NCBI GenBank assembly: GCA_030706455.1
Contig: JAUZOL010000009.1
Location: 1 to 47,034 of the forward strand
Source of the DNA: Bacteroidota bacterium
GTDB lineage: Bacteria > Bacteroidota > Bacteroidia > Bacteroidales > Paludibacteraceae
Length of the DNA: 47,034 nucleotides
Reading direction: 5' to 3'
The number at the start of each line of letters is the position of its first letter. Positions within the stretch are counted from its first letter, which is position 1. The notes under the pieces were generated by a model. The model searched no databases, was not told the DNA's origin, and saw nothing but the letters and a program-made list of their open reading frames with translations. Of this stretch, positions 8,294 through 17,097 are shown in pieces. The position numbers and the translations under genes were made by a program.

Positions 8294-9418
8294 TTGTTTT
8301 TCTCATCAATCATAGGACAGGAGGCTATCAAACAACGCCTTATCGCAGCAGTACAGGAACAACGTATTCCTCATGCCCTGCTATTGTGCGGTGGCGAAGG
8401 CATCGGCAAGTTACCGCTGGCCATTGCTTTTGCTCAATATGTTTGCTGCGAGCATCGCACGGCAACCGACTCCTGCGGTTCGTGCCCCTCCTGCGTGAAA
8501 TTTGCTAAGCTGGCTCACCCCGACCTTCATTTTGTGTTCCCCATCATCAAGCCTGAAGGAAAACAATCGTCAGTCTGCGATGATTTCGTTGCTGAATTCC
8601 GCAACTTTGTACTGGAACATCCTTATGGCACCGTCAACGAATGGATCAATGGCATCGGCTCCGGGAAACAAGGGATGATTTACGAAGCCGAAAGTGGTGA
8701 AATCTTGCGCAAACTCAACTTAAAGACATACGAATCGGAGTATAAAGTAATGATTATCTGGCAACCGGAAAAAATGAACATTACGTGTGCCAATAAATTG
8801 CTGAAAATACTGGAAGAACCACCTGAAAAGACGCTTTTCCTTCTTGTGTCGGAGATGCCGGATATGTTGCTGACCACTATACAATCGCGTACACAACGCA
8901 TCAACATTCCGCAAATAGAACGAGCATCACTCGAAGAGGCACTGCATAGGAAATTCTCGCTCACTCCCGAATCAGCGGCAAATGTAGCCCGTATTGCCAA
9001 TGGCAATTATCGCAAGGCCGAAGAGATGATTGAGTCGAGCGATGAAAATCAGTTTAATCTCGAACAGTTTATCTTTCTGATGCGAACCGCTTATGCCCGA
9101 AAAGTAAAAGAGATGAAGCAGTGGTCGGAGATAATGGCAAAGATCGGACGCGAGCGCCAAAAGAGTTTTTTCGTTTATGCCCAGAAAATGGTGCGCGAAA
9201 ATTTCATTCTCAACCTGCACGAAGAGGAACTCAATTACCTGAATAACAACGAAGAGACATTTTCTCAACGATTTGCTCCATTCATCAACGAGCGGAATAT
9301 TGAAAGCATCATGACCGATCTGGCTATTGCCGAACGACACATTGAAGGCAACGTGCAGGCCAAGATGGTCTTTTTCGATTTATCATTGAAGTTCATCGTC
9401 TCATTGATAAAAAAATAG
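8294..9418 (+). CDS. DNA polymerase III delta' subunit (HolB-like)
   Basis: A clamp-loader subunit of the replicative polymerase. Residues 1-~210 are an AAA+ module: I-I-G-Q-E-A-I-K-Q-R-L, a P-loop-like G-G-E-G-I-G-K (33-39), a zinc module with C51/C52, C61, C64 and C67, then E-E-P-P-E-K-T and T-I-Q-S-R-T-Q-R. The C-terminal helical collar follows, to 374 residues. The start is read as TTG 8294: an in-frame stop at 8285-8287 lies just upstream and the next ATG is far inside the domain, so a non-ATG start is nearly forced. It precedes ricT by 128 bases, a pairing also known from Bacillus (holB-ricT), where the two genes are neighbours. Confidence 0.9.
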   Translation: MFFSSIIGQEAIKQRLIAAVQEQRIPHALLLCGGEGIGKLPLAIAFAQYVCCEHRTATDSCGSCPSCVKFAKLAHPDLHFVFPIIKPEGKQSSVCDDFVAEFRNFVLEHPYGTVNEWINGIGSGKQGMIYEAESGEILRKLNLKTYESEYKVMIIWQPEKMNITCANKLLKILEEPPEKTLFLLVSEMPDMLLTTIQSRTQRINIPQIERASLEEALHRKFSLTPESAANVARIANGNYRKAEEMIESSDENQFNLEQFIFLMRTAYARKVKEMKQWSEIMAKIGRERQKSFFVYAQKMVRENFILNLHEEELNYLNNNEETFSQRFAPFINERNIESIMTDLAIAERHIEGNVQAKMVFFDLSLKFIVSLIKK

Positions 9419-9426
9419 TAACTTTG
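9419..9426 (+). promoter_or_regulatory. Putative -7 box upstream of ricT
   Basis: TAACTTTG matches TAnnTTTG exactly and begins at the first base after the delta' gene, 120 bases before the ricT ATG. No well-spaced -33 element is visible (the nearest TTG is only 12 bases upstream). If functional, ricT-gldH would have its own promoter and a leader of ~115 nt. Confidence 0.4.
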
Positions 9427-9546
9427 CGTTTTCAATCAGGCAATTAAATTGTTTATTGGATTACAAAAGCGGAGAAGAAAAGAAGAAATTAGCAGATAAT
9501 TTCCTGCATTTCGGCTCCCGACTACTAACACCTGACTACTTAACAA

Positions 9547-10707
9547 ATGGATTTTACATTAGATAACGGCGGTTGCAAAATGAATAAAAAAGGATGCTGC
9601 CGCAATTCCGGACAAAAACTCAGCGTCTTCGACTGGCTCTGCGATCTTCCCGAAACACAGGACGATTGCGACTTCGTGGAAGTGCAATTCAAAAATACCC
9701 GCAAGGGATATTTCCTCAATAGCAACAAATTAAAACTCGAAAAAGGAGATGTTGTTGCCGTGGAATCGTCTCCGGGGCACGACATCGGCGAAGTAACTCT
9801 CACCGGTCGTCTGGTACAATTACAAATGCGCAAAAACGGGGTCAACCCGCAAAAGGTTGAGGTACGCCGCGTGTATCGCAAGGCTCGTCCCGTCGATATG
9901 GAAAAATACGAAGAGGCCAAAGCCAAAGAACATACAACCATGATCAAGGCACGTAAAATTGCCGAAAACCTTCATCTCAATATGAAGATTGGCGACGTGG
10001 AATATCAGGGCGATGGCAACAAAGCTATTTTCTACTACATTGCCGACGAACGGGTCGATTTCCGCCAGCTCATCAAGGTGTTGGCCGAAGAGTTCAGTAT
10101 CCGTATCGAAATGCGGCAAATCGGTGCACGTCAGGAAGCTGGTCGCATCGGAGGGATAGGTCCCTGCGGCCGCGAACTGTGTTGCTCAGGCTGGATGAGC
10201 AGTTTCGTATCCGTGTCGACCAGCGCAGCGCGTTATCAGGACCTTTCCACCAACCCGCAAAAACTGGCCGGACAGTGTGCAAAACTCAAATGCTGTGTCA
10301 ACTACGAGATGGATGTGTATGTAGATGCACAGAAAGATTTCCCTTCGAAGGAGATTCCTCTTGAAACCAAAACCGGTACTTTCTACCACTTCAAAACGGA
10401 TGTATTCAAGCGCCAGATGGCCTATTCATCGGCACCTGGCATTCCTGCCAATCTGGTAACTCTTTCGGTCGACAGGGTTAAAGAAATTATCGCCATCAAC
10501 CGAAAAGGAGGGAAAGTCGATTCGCTGGAAGAGAAAAAACAGTCGGACAAGCCGGTACAAAATATTGACTTCCAAAATGTGGTGGGACAAGACAGCCTTA
10601 CCCGCTTCGACCAGAATAAGAGCAAAAACAAAAAAAGAAGAAATAAATCGAGATCCAAAGATAATGGCCAGAAAAATCGTCCTCAGGATGCAGGAAAAGA
10701 AGATTAA
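9547..10707 (+). CDS. ricT: RicT/YaaT-type PSP1 domain protein
   Basis: A 386-residue protein of the RicT (YaaT, PSP1) family. In Bacillus, RicT joins RicA and RicF in a complex carrying two Fe-S clusters that supports RNase Y-dependent mRNA maturation. The conserved signatures are present: D-F-V-E-V-Q-F-K-N-T-R-K-G-Y-F, then I-G-G-I-G-P-C-G-R-E-L-C-C (Cys207, 212, 213) and K-L-A-G-Q-C-A-K-L-K-C-C (Cys244, 249, 250). The tail after ~residue 345 is highly basic and low-complexity (K-N-K-K-R-R-N-K-S-R), as is usual for Bacteroidota members and suggestive of RNA contact. RicA and RicF partners are not in this window. The last 20 bases overlap the start of gldH, so the two genes are translationally linked. 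Confidence 0.88.
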   Translation: MDFTLDNGGCKMNKKGCCRNSGQKLSVFDWLCDLPETQDDCDFVEVQFKNTRKGYFLNSNKLKLEKGDVVAVESSPGHDIGEVTLTGRLVQLQMRKNGVNPQKVEVRRVYRKARPVDMEKYEEAKAKEHTTMIKARKIAENLHLNMKIGDVEYQGDGNKAIFYYIADERVDFRQLIKVLAEEFSIRIEMRQIGARQEAGRIGGIGPCGRELCCSGWMSSFVSVSTSAARYQDLSTNPQKLAGQCAKLKCCVNYEMDVYVDAQKDFPSKEIPLETKTGTFYHFKTDVFKRQMAYSSAPGIPANLVTLSVDRVKEIIAINRKGGKVDSLEEKKQSDKPVQNIDFQNVVGQDSLTRFDQNKSKNKKRRNKSRSKDNGQKNRPQDAGKED

Positions 10708-11170
10708 TTATCTGATGGTTGCGGCTTTTTTACTAATGATTGCCGCCTGTTCTCATAATTCAGTCTACAGCGATTATAAATCCATCGCAGATGCCAGATG
10801 GAACAAAGACAGTGTTGCCCGGTTTGCAGTCAACATCACCGAAACTGGCGTTCCCTGCAATGTACTGGTTAACATCCGTCACAACAACACTTATCCTTAC
10901 CAAAATTTCTGGATATTTATCGCCAGCACCTCTCCTGACGGAAAGACCACACAGGATACGGTGGAGTGTTATCTGGCTGACAATCGTGGAAAATGGCTGG
11001 GTAGCGGACTAAGCTCCGTCTACAATATGCCGGTACTATTCAAACCCAATACGGTATTCACAAAACCCGGAAAGTACACTTTTGCCATCCGTCAGGGTAT
11101 GCGCGATGATCTTTTACCCGGAATAACCGACATCGGGATTGAGATAAACAAAGCAGATAAACCGCGCTAA
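10688..11170 (+). CDS. gldH: GldH-type gliding-associated lipoprotein
   Basis: GldH is a lipoprotein needed for gliding in Flavobacterium and is kept in many non-gliding Bacteroidales. I chose ATG 10688, which gives a basic N-terminus, a hydrophobic stretch and the lipobox I-A-A-C (cysteine ~residue 21), for a 160-residue precursor. ATG 10664 or 10715 are alternatives. The mature part is a beta-rich domain with Y-P-Y-Q-N-F-W-I-F-I and a V-E-C-Y-L-A-D-N-R-G-K-W-L-G-S-G-L-S segment that I associate with GldH. It overlaps the end of ricT by 20 bases, the order I expect in Bacteroidales (delta', ricT, gldH). The function in this organism is inferred. Confidence 0.85.
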   Translation: MQEKKINYLMVAAFLLMIAACSHNSVYSDYKSIADARWNKDSVARFAVNITETGVPCNVLVNIRHNNTYPYQNFWIFIASTSPDGKTTQDTVECYLADNRGKWLGSGLSSVYNMPVLFKPNTVFTKPGKYTFAIRQGMRDDLLPGITDIGIEINKADKPR

Positions 11171-11237
11171 GAGAAACGGCATTAGAAAAACAGGAAACAG
11201 CTATTGAATCTTTCACTTATTTGTGTCCTTTGTAAAC

Positions 11238-11256
11238 CAACGGTCAGCGAAGCTAA
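11238..11256 (+). repeat. Copy 1 of a dispersed intergenic word
   Basis: The 19-base word CAACGGTCAGCGAAGCTAA in the gldH-proC gap recurs with one mismatch at 45135-45153, between the second rhomboid and the EEP gene, 34 kb away. Neither copy lies in a gene I accept. Confidence 0.6.
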
Positions 11257-11385
11257 AATCTTCGTAAACTTTGTGTTTAATAAAAATGTACAACATAATG
11301 GTCTCCATGTAAACACAACAGGAGCATTAGGAAAGAGCCGGAGATTCCTCACCTCTAATCTTTATATTTTCAAATTACATATATC

Positions 11386-12165
11386 ATGCAACTTACAATT
11401 ATCGGAGCAGGCAATATGGGCGGCGCGATTGCCCAAGGCCTGTTCAACCATAAATCAACCGAAGACAACCTGCAGGTAGCAGTTGCCGATATTAGTCAGG
11501 AAAAACTTGCAGCTATTGCTCCTTATTGCGATGCCACATTTACCGATAATGCCGAAGCTGTAGCCAAAGCAGACATCGTGCTTATTGCAGTAAAACCGTG
11601 GTTGGTCGACATAGTGCTCGACACCATCAAACCGGTCATCGAGTCGCGCTGTCCGATTATCGTATCCATTGCCGCGGGTGTTACCATCAACCACCTGTTG
11701 GAAAGCCTCCAGGCCAGCTACCCTGTCTACCGCCTGATTCCCAACACGGCCATTTCTATCGCCGAAAGCATGACGCTGATTGCTAATCAAAACACAAACG
11801 ACGAGCAAGATCAACTTATCGGTTCCATTTTTGAAAAACTTGGCAAAACGCTGTTTATTCCTGAATCATTGATGAATGCAGCTACATCTCTCACATCGTG
11901 TGGCATTGCCTACGCCCTGCGCTATATCCGTGCTGCTACCGAAGGCGGTGTCGAAATGGGATTTCCGGCAGCTCAGGCCAAAGAGATGGTTGCACAGACT
12001 TTGATCGGGGCGGCTCAACTTATTTTGCAAAACGACTCGCATCCCGAAGTGGAGATCGACAAAGTTACCACACCCGGTGGCATTACCATTAAAGGACTCA
12101 ACGCCATGGAAGCCGAAGGATTTACCAATGCTGTTATCAAAGGTTTGAAAGCAAGCTTAATATAA
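11386..12165 (+). CDS. proC: Pyrroline-5-carboxylate reductase
   Basis: Catalyses the last step of proline synthesis, the NAD(P)H-dependent reduction of 1-pyrroline-5-carboxylate, in the cytoplasm. The protein (259 residues, normal length) opens with the dinucleotide motif I-I-G-A-G-N-M-G-G-A-I. It continues with V-L-I-A-V-K-P, V-Y-R-L-I-P-N-T-A and the C-terminal signature T-T-P-G-G-I-T-I-K-G-L. The start at ATG 11386 gives the exact family N-terminus. It stands alone: 215 bases separate it from gldH, and gmd is 135 bases downstream. The upstream gap carries pieces of a dispersed intergenic repeat. Confidence 0.94.
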   Translation: MQLTIIGAGNMGGAIAQGLFNHKSTEDNLQVAVADISQEKLAAIAPYCDATFTDNAEAVAKADIVLIAVKPWLVDIVLDTIKPVIESRCPIIVSIAAGVTINHLLESLQASYPVYRLIPNTAISIAESMTLIANQNTNDEQDQLIGSIFEKLGKTLFIPESLMNAATSLTSCGIAYALRYIRAATEGGVEMGFPAAQAKEMVAQTLIGAAQLILQNDSHPEVEIDKVTTPGGITIKGLNAMEAEGFTNAVIKGLKASLI

Positions 12166-12300
12166 AAGCAAAACATACAATTATAGAATCTAAAGAGAAC
12201 GATAGTTTTCAAACATCATTATCATAATTACACACAATCAACAACAGATGGTCTGTAGTGATCCTCGACGTTTCCCTACACGACCAACAATCAACTTTGT

Positions 12301-13377
12301 ATGAAGAAAGTAGCTTTAATTTCCGGAATTACCGGTCAGGATGGATCTTTTCTGGCTGAGTTTTTAATTGATAAAGGGTATGAAGTACACGGCATTCTGC
12401 GCCGTTCCTCCTCTTTTAATACCGGTCGCATCGAACACCTCTACCTCGACGAATGGGTACGCGATATGAAACGCAGTCGCCTGGTCAACCTACACTATGG
12501 CGACATGACCGACAGCAGTTCGCTCATCCGTATCATCCAGGAAACACAACCCGATGAAATTTATAATCTTGCCGCTCAAAGCCATGTCAAAGTATCTTTT
12601 GACGTACCTGAATATACGGCAGAAACCGATGCAGTAGGTACCCTCCGTATGTTGGAAGCGGTTCGCATTTTAGGCCTGGAAAAGAAAACAAAGATTTATC
12701 AGGCTTCTACCTCCGAGCTCTTCGGTCTGGTACAGGAGGTTCCTCAAAAAGAGACTACCCCGTTCTACCCCCGTTCTCCGTACGGAGTTGCTAAACAATA
12801 CGGCTTTTGGATCACCAAAAACTACCGCGAGAGTTACGGCATGTTTGCCGTCAACGGAATTCTGTTCAATCACGAAAGCGAACGCCGTGGAGAAACGTTT
12901 GTCACCCGTAAAATCACCTTAGCTGCCGCTCGCATTGCTCTGGGCTATCAGGACAAGCTATATCTCGGAAATCTTGATGCCCTGCGCGACTGGGGCTATG
13001 CGAAAGACTACGTGGAATGCATGTGGCTAATCCTGCAACATGAGACTCCCGAAGATTTCGTGATTGCTACCGGGGAATATCATACCGTTCGCGAATTTGC
13101 CTCGCTGGCTTTCAAAGAAACCGGCATCGAATTGCGTTGGGAAGGTAACGGCGTTGACGAAAAGGGCATTGATGTGGCAACCGGTCGCGTACTGGTAGAA
13201 GTTGATCCGAAATATTTCCGTCCTGCCGAAGTGGAACAGCTATTAGGCGATCCAACCAAAGCACGCACCCTGCTGGGATGGAACCCAACTCAGACTTCTT
13301 TCTCCGAACTGGTACATATCATGGCGCAACACGACATGAAATTTGTAAAGAAACTTCATAGCCAGACACCTGAGTAA
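12301..13377 (+). CDS. gmd: GDP-mannose 4,6-dehydratase
   Basis: Converts GDP-D-mannose to GDP-4-keto-6-deoxy-D-mannose, the first committed step to GDP-L-fucose. It is a 358-residue extended short-chain dehydrogenase with the NADP-binding G-I-T-G-Q-D-G (9-15), [10 protein letters not shown], catalytic Thr137/Glu139 in S-T-S-E-L-F-G, and Tyr161/Lys165 in [20 protein letters not shown] is also diagnostic. The ATG at 12301 gives the family start. fcl follows after 165 bases and completes the pathway. The gap between them carries a perfect 28-base palindrome. Confidence 0.96.
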   Translation: MKKVALISGITGQDGSFLAEFLIDKGYEVHGILRRSSSFNTGRIEHLYLDEWVRDMKRSRLVNLHYGDMTDSSSLIRIIQETQPDEIYNLAAQSHVKVSFDVPEYTAETDAVGTLRMLEAVRILGLEKKTKIYQASTSELFGLVQEVPQKETTPFYPRSPYGVAKQYGFWITKNYRESYGMFAVNGILFNHESERRGETFVTRKITLAAARIALGYQDKLYLGNLDALRDWGYAKDYVECMWLILQHETPEDFVIATGEYHTVREFASLAFKETGIELRWEGNGVDEKGIDVATGRVLVEVDPKYFRPAEVEQLLGDPTKARTLLGWNPTQTSFSELVHIMAQHDMKFVKKLHSQTPE

Positions 13378-13452
13378 CAACACGACTTCAAACATACGCA
13401 AAGACGCGATGACGCGAAGAAATCAACAAATGCCAATCTATATCAATTAATC

Positions 13453-13480
13453 GTAGAGACGTTGCATGCAACGTCTCTAC
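13453..13480. repeat. Perfect 28-bp palindrome between gmd and fcl
   Basis: The left arm GTAGAGACGTTGCA (13453-13466) is followed immediately by its exact reverse complement (13467-13480), with no loop. It lies 75 bases after gmd and 62 before fcl, with no T-tract, so it is not a standard terminator. Similar GTAGAGACG-type palindromes are, as I recall, scattered in intergenic regions of Bacteroidota and cyanobacteria as small mobile or REP-like elements. Membership in that class is inferred. Confidence 0.85.
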
Positions 13481-13542
13481 TGTCATTTGGAAATAAAATT
13501 TGCGTCGTGGCGACTTAGCGTACAATCCTAAATGCAACAATA

Positions 13543-14613
13543 ATGGATAAAAGTGCAAAAATATACGTAGCCGGGCATCGTGGTTTAGTCGGCTCTGCCA
13601 TCTGGAATAACCTGTTACAAAAAGGATATACCAACCTGATTGGCAAAAATCATAACGAACTTGACCTGCTGGATGGTGCTGCAGTCCGCAATTTCTTCGA
13701 CGGAGAACAACCGGAATATGTTATTCTGGCAGCAGCGCACGTAGGTGGTATCATGGCCAACAGCGTCTATCGTGCTGATTTCATTTATAAAAACCTGCAA
13801 ATTCAGCAAAATGTAATCGGGGAGAGTTTTCGCCACGGGGTGAAGAAGCTACTCTTCCTGGGCAGTACCTGTATCTACCCGCGCGATGCAGTTCAACCCA
13901 TTAAAGAGACGGAACTGTTGACGGCTCCCCTCGAATACACCAACGAACCGTATGCCATTGCCAAGATTGCAGGACTCAAAATGTGCGAAAGCTTCAACCT
14001 GCAATACGGCACCAACTATATCGCAGTGATGCCCACCAATCTTTATGGCCCGAACGATAATTTTGATTTGGAACGAAGCCATGTACTTCCTGCAATGATT
14101 CGCAAGATACATTTGGCAAAATGCCTGAATGAACACAATATGGAAGGCGTTCGAAAAGATCTGAATCTTCGTCCGGTGGAAGGAGTCTCCGGCGAAAGTT
14201 CAACTGATGATATCTTAGCTATTCTCAGCAAATATGGTATTACTGCCGACCAGGTGGAACTGTGGGGAACCGGCAAACCTTTGCGCGAATTCCTTTGGAG
14301 CGAAGAAATGGCCGACGCGAGTGTCTTTGTTATGGAGCATATCGATTTCAAAGACACCTACAAAGCGGGCGACCGTGACATTCGCAATTGCCACATCAAC
14401 ATCGGGACCGGGAAAGAAATTTCTATCCGCGGAGTGGCCGAACTGATTGTGGAAACTGTCGGATACAAAGGTAAGCTCTTCTTCAACAGCGACAAGCCTG
14501 ACGGCACTATGCGAAAACTTACCGACGTCTCCAAGCTTCACCAACTGGGTTGGCACCACAAAATCGACATCGAAGAAGGTGTAAAACGTATGTATGAATG
14601 GTACTTGGGATAA
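13543..14613 (+). CDS. fcl: GDP-L-fucose synthase
   Basis: Epimerises and reduces GDP-4-keto-6-deoxy-D-mannose to GDP-L-fucose. The 356-residue SDR shows G-H-R-G-L-V-G-S near residue 11, the catalytic Ser108/Cys110 in G-S-T-C-I-Y-P, Tyr137/Lys141 in Y-A-I-A-K, and M-P-T-N-L-Y-G-P-N-D-N-F. Against the 321-residue E. coli enzyme there is an insertion of about 42 residues (197-238) before W-G-T-G-K-P-L-R-E-F. This is normal for Bacteroidota homologues. It is the last gene before the terminator at 14723-14760. The GDP-fucose could feed the polysaccharide cluster downstream or other glycans. Confidence 0.95.
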   Translation: MDKSAKIYVAGHRGLVGSAIWNNLLQKGYTNLIGKNHNELDLLDGAAVRNFFDGEQPEYVILAAAHVGGIMANSVYRADFIYKNLQIQQNVIGESFRHGVKKLLFLGSTCIYPRDAVQPIKETELLTAPLEYTNEPYAIAKIAGLKMCESFNLQYGTNYIAVMPTNLYGPNDNFDLERSHVLPAMIRKIHLAKCLNEHNMEGVRKDLNLRPVEGVSGESSTDDILAILSKYGITADQVELWGTGKPLREFLWSEEMADASVFVMEHIDFKDTYKAGDRDIRNCHINIGTGKEISIRGVAELIVETVGYKGKLFFNSDKPDGTMRKLTDVSKLHQLGWHHKIDIEEGVKRMYEWYLG

Positions 14614-14722
14614 CGATTAATGTCGAATTATCAATTATTAATGTATGAAAATCTGAAACCGGGAATTGGTTTAATTATTACTTCTCGATTGTAATTATTA
14701 GCATTACCATCAAAATCACACA

Positions 14723-14760
14723 AAACAGCACGAATTAATCAAACAATTCGCGCTGTTTTT
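14723..14760 (+). terminator. Rho-independent terminator of gmd-fcl
   Basis: Bases 14723-14736 pair with 14745-14758, 13 of 14 positions, around an 8-base loop. The stem ends in a T-rich tract (14756-14764). It lies 109 bases after the fcl stop and separates the GDP-fucose genes from the promoter for the polysaccharide cluster. Confidence 0.9.
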
Positions 14761-14952
14761 ATTTATAATTTTCGCCATTAAGACATTGTAGACCGCTCCG
14801 GTTGCTCTTAGTGCGTTAATAGTTAATTGTCACTAGGTTCGAAGACTGTATCCTTGTCTCCAGCTTCCCGTTTCTCTCGCATTGATCATTAATAATTAAC
14901 AAATATCCATCATACATTCCTCTCCCCGTTAAGTTAAAATCCCTCTTTGTTG

Positions 14953-14983
14953 TTTGTGCAACCAAAACAAATCCGTAAATTTG
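14953..14983 (+). promoter_or_regulatory. Bacteroidota sigma-A promoter before the polysaccharide cluster
   Basis: TTTG (14953-14956), a 19-base spacer and TAAATTTG (14976-14983) match both elements and the spacing of the Bacteroidota consensus. Transcription would begin near 14988 and face the UDP-glucose dehydrogenase at 15664, giving a leader of about 670 nt. Alternatively it drives a separate small RNA. Confidence 0.7.
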
Positions 14984-15663
14984 CATACCAAAATCAGAGG
15001 GACTGTTGCTCATACATAAACCGGAAAATTTATAATCCAAAGCCCAGTCTCATCCTTTTTTGTGCCACTAACCAAGACTAATTACAACGTAAGGGAATTA
15101 TGGAACTAAGCTTTCCTGATCGGGCTTCAAAGCCATGAAGCAACCGTTTGATCGCCCTAGCAAAAATGAATGAATCTTTCCCTGTTCAATGTCCACATTA
15201 CCATGTCCTTTTTTGTAACAAAAGGCCAACGATAAAATAAGTTGTATCAGGATTTCTTGGTTATCCTACCAACACAAAATGATAATCAACCTCCCGGCTA
15301 TCTTATTTTTGAATAGATTAAGAGTCATTCAACATCATTTTGCGTATTTATTATTTCATCATGAGCAATAATAAACATTAACACACTGAACAAAATTTGC
15401 GTTACATTAATAGCAATTGCAGTTTCCATGACATTTCACCCTTGGAAGATGTGATCTTACTACTAGAACCAAAATATGACTTATTTGTCACCTATATTTT
15501 GTAAACAGTAATGTACCCGAGATAAGATCTGGTGTTTTATAAATAGCGGTCAATAAACCAAAGCGACATAAGAACCAATTTCACAAACAATAAGTTAGTA
15601 TATAAAAAAACGAACAACAATGCTAGCTCTATAACATACTTATTGTAATCATATTAAACACAC

Positions 15664-16983
15664 ATGAACATAGCAATTATAGGCACTGGTTACGTTGGAT
15701 TAGTCTCTGGGGCATGTTTTGCCGAAATGGGAGTAAACGTAACGTGCATAGATATAAACAAACAGAAAATATCTAATCTAAACAACGGTATAATTCCTAT
15801 TTACGAACCAGGGCTTGAAGAGATGGTTTTACGAAATCAGAAAGCAGGCAGACTCAAATTTACTCATGATTTAGGCTCTTGTATTTCTGAGGTTGAAATA
15901 ATATTTAATGCAGTCGGGACTCCTCCCGACGAAGATGGATCTGCTGATCTCAAATTTGTTTATGATGCAGCTCAGACTGTTGGAAAATTAATTAATCATT
16001 ATGTATTATTTGTTACCAAGAGTACTGTACCTGTAGGAACTGCACTGCAAGTTAAGAGTATAATAAGAAATGAATTAAAAAAACGAAAACTTGAAATTCC
16101 ATTTGATGTTGCGTCTAATCCGGAATTTTTAAAAGAGGGGAATGCTATTGATGACTTCATGAGCCCAGACAGAGTTGTCGTTGGAGTGGAAAGTGAGAAA
16201 GCAAAAGAACTTTTCACGAGACTGTATCGCCCTTTCCTCTTGAATAATTTTCGGGTAATCTTTATGGACATTGCATCAGCTGAGATGACCAAATATGCAG
16301 CTAATGCCATGTTGGCTACTCGCATTTCATTTATGAATGACATCGCCAATTTGTGTGAACGCGTAGGTGCGGATGTAAATATGGTACGCAAAGGAATTGG
16401 TTCAGATGTTCGTATCGGCAGCAAATTTTTGTATCCTGGATGTGGTTATGGTGGATCTTGTTTCCCAAAAGATGTCAAAGCCATTATCAAGACTGCTTCA
16501 ACATATGGTTATGAAATGAAAGTTTTAAAATCTGTAGAAACGGTGAATGAGAAGCAAAAAACAATACTTTTTGAAAAAGTAAAAGATCATTTTGCTGGTA
16601 ATTTGGCAGGAAAAACAATTGCTTTATGGGGATTAGCGTTCAAACCAGAAACTGATGACATGCGCGAGGCACCTTCCTTAGCCTTAATTTCACTCTTATT
16701 ACAATCTAAATGCACCGTAAAAGTCTATGATCCTATTGCCATGAATGAATGCAAACGAGTGGTTGGCGATACCGTCACTTATTGTACGGATATGTATGAT
16801 GCGGTTCTGGATGCAGATGCAGTTCTTTTAGTAACTGAATGGAAAGAGTTCCGGGTGCCCTCTTGGCTCGTTGTAAAAAATGCAATGAAGTTCCCAATAA
16901 TTATTGATGGGAGAAATATTTATGACAGGAATGAATTGATTAACAATGGATTTATTCATATTAGTATTGGTTCTAAAGCGTAG
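15664..16983 (+). CDS. UDP-glucose 6-dehydrogenase
   Basis: A four-electron, NAD-dependent oxidase expected to turn UDP-glucose into UDP-glucuronate for surface polysaccharide. The 439-residue protein starts with the Rossmann motif I-I-G-T-G-Y-V-G (G7, G9, G12). It shows S-T-V-P-V-G-T, E-F-L-K-E-G-N-A, Lys210 and Asn214, and the catalytic Cys266 in G-Y-G-G-S-C-F-P-K-D. A C-terminal UDP-binding domain contains W-G-L-A-F-K-P-E-T-D-D-M-R-E-A. A UDP-ManNAc or UDP-GlcNAc dehydrogenase is the main alternative, but G-Y-G-G-S-C-F-P-K-D favours the Ugd/TuaD branch. It is the first gene of the AT-rich cluster. Confidence 0.93.
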   Translation: MNIAIIGTGYVGLVSGACFAEMGVNVTCIDINKQKISNLNNGIIPIYEPGLEEMVLRNQKAGRLKFTHDLGSCISEVEIIFNAVGTPPDEDGSADLKFVYDAAQTVGKLINHYVLFVTKSTVPVGTALQVKSIIRNELKKRKLEIPFDVASNPEFLKEGNAIDDFMSPDRVVVGVESEKAKELFTRLYRPFLLNNFRVIFMDIASAEMTKYAANAMLATRISFMNDIANLCERVGADVNMVRKGIGSDVRIGSKFLYPGCGYGGSCFPKDVKAIIKTASTYGYEMKVLKSVETVNEKQKTILFEKVKDHFAGNLAGKTIALWGLAFKPETDDMREAPSLALISLLLQSKCTVKVYDPIAMNECKRVVGDTVTYCTDMYDAVLDADAVLLVTEWKEFRVPSWLVVKNAMKFPIIIDGRNIYDRNELINNGFIHISIGSKA

Positions 16984-17097
16984 ATCCAATTTTATTAAAA
17001 TGCAATCTTCAATTGAAACATTTTGATCCAATACTTAGGCCAATTGGACTCCGACAACAACTCATCTACATTGATATTTTATTTGAACTTTTTCCTG

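Larger units (their letters stand above)
14614..15663. other. 1.05-kb gene-free intergenic region
   Basis: Between fcl and the UDP-sugar dehydrogenase I see no credible protein gene on either strand. The few short frames have no family features. The first ~110 bases are A/T-rich words built on ATTAAT, then comes a strong terminator (14723-14760). A near-consensus promoter lies at 14953-14983, and about 680 bases of untranslated sequence run to the next start. A weak stem (GACTG/CAGTC) followed by six T near 15053-15058 could be an early attenuator. I found no upxY-type antiterminator gene and no inverted repeats flanking the promoter. Confidence 0.7.

Noticed and set aside
12292-12299. CAACTTTG just before the gmd start codon as a -7 box
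   Set aside because: The first base deviates from TAnnTTTG, and transcription would start after the ATG, inside the gene.
14816-15040. 74-residue minus-strand frame in the intergenic region
   Set aside because: It crosses the plus-strand promoter, has no clear domain and looks like chance.
15168-15242. 24-residue open frame in the long leader as a leader peptide
   Set aside because: No ribosome site, no codon pattern and no link to a hairpin; too short to support.
14614-15663. Invertible (phase-variable) capsule promoter
   Set aside because: I found no inverted repeats flanking the promoter at 14953-14983 and no recombinase gene nearby.
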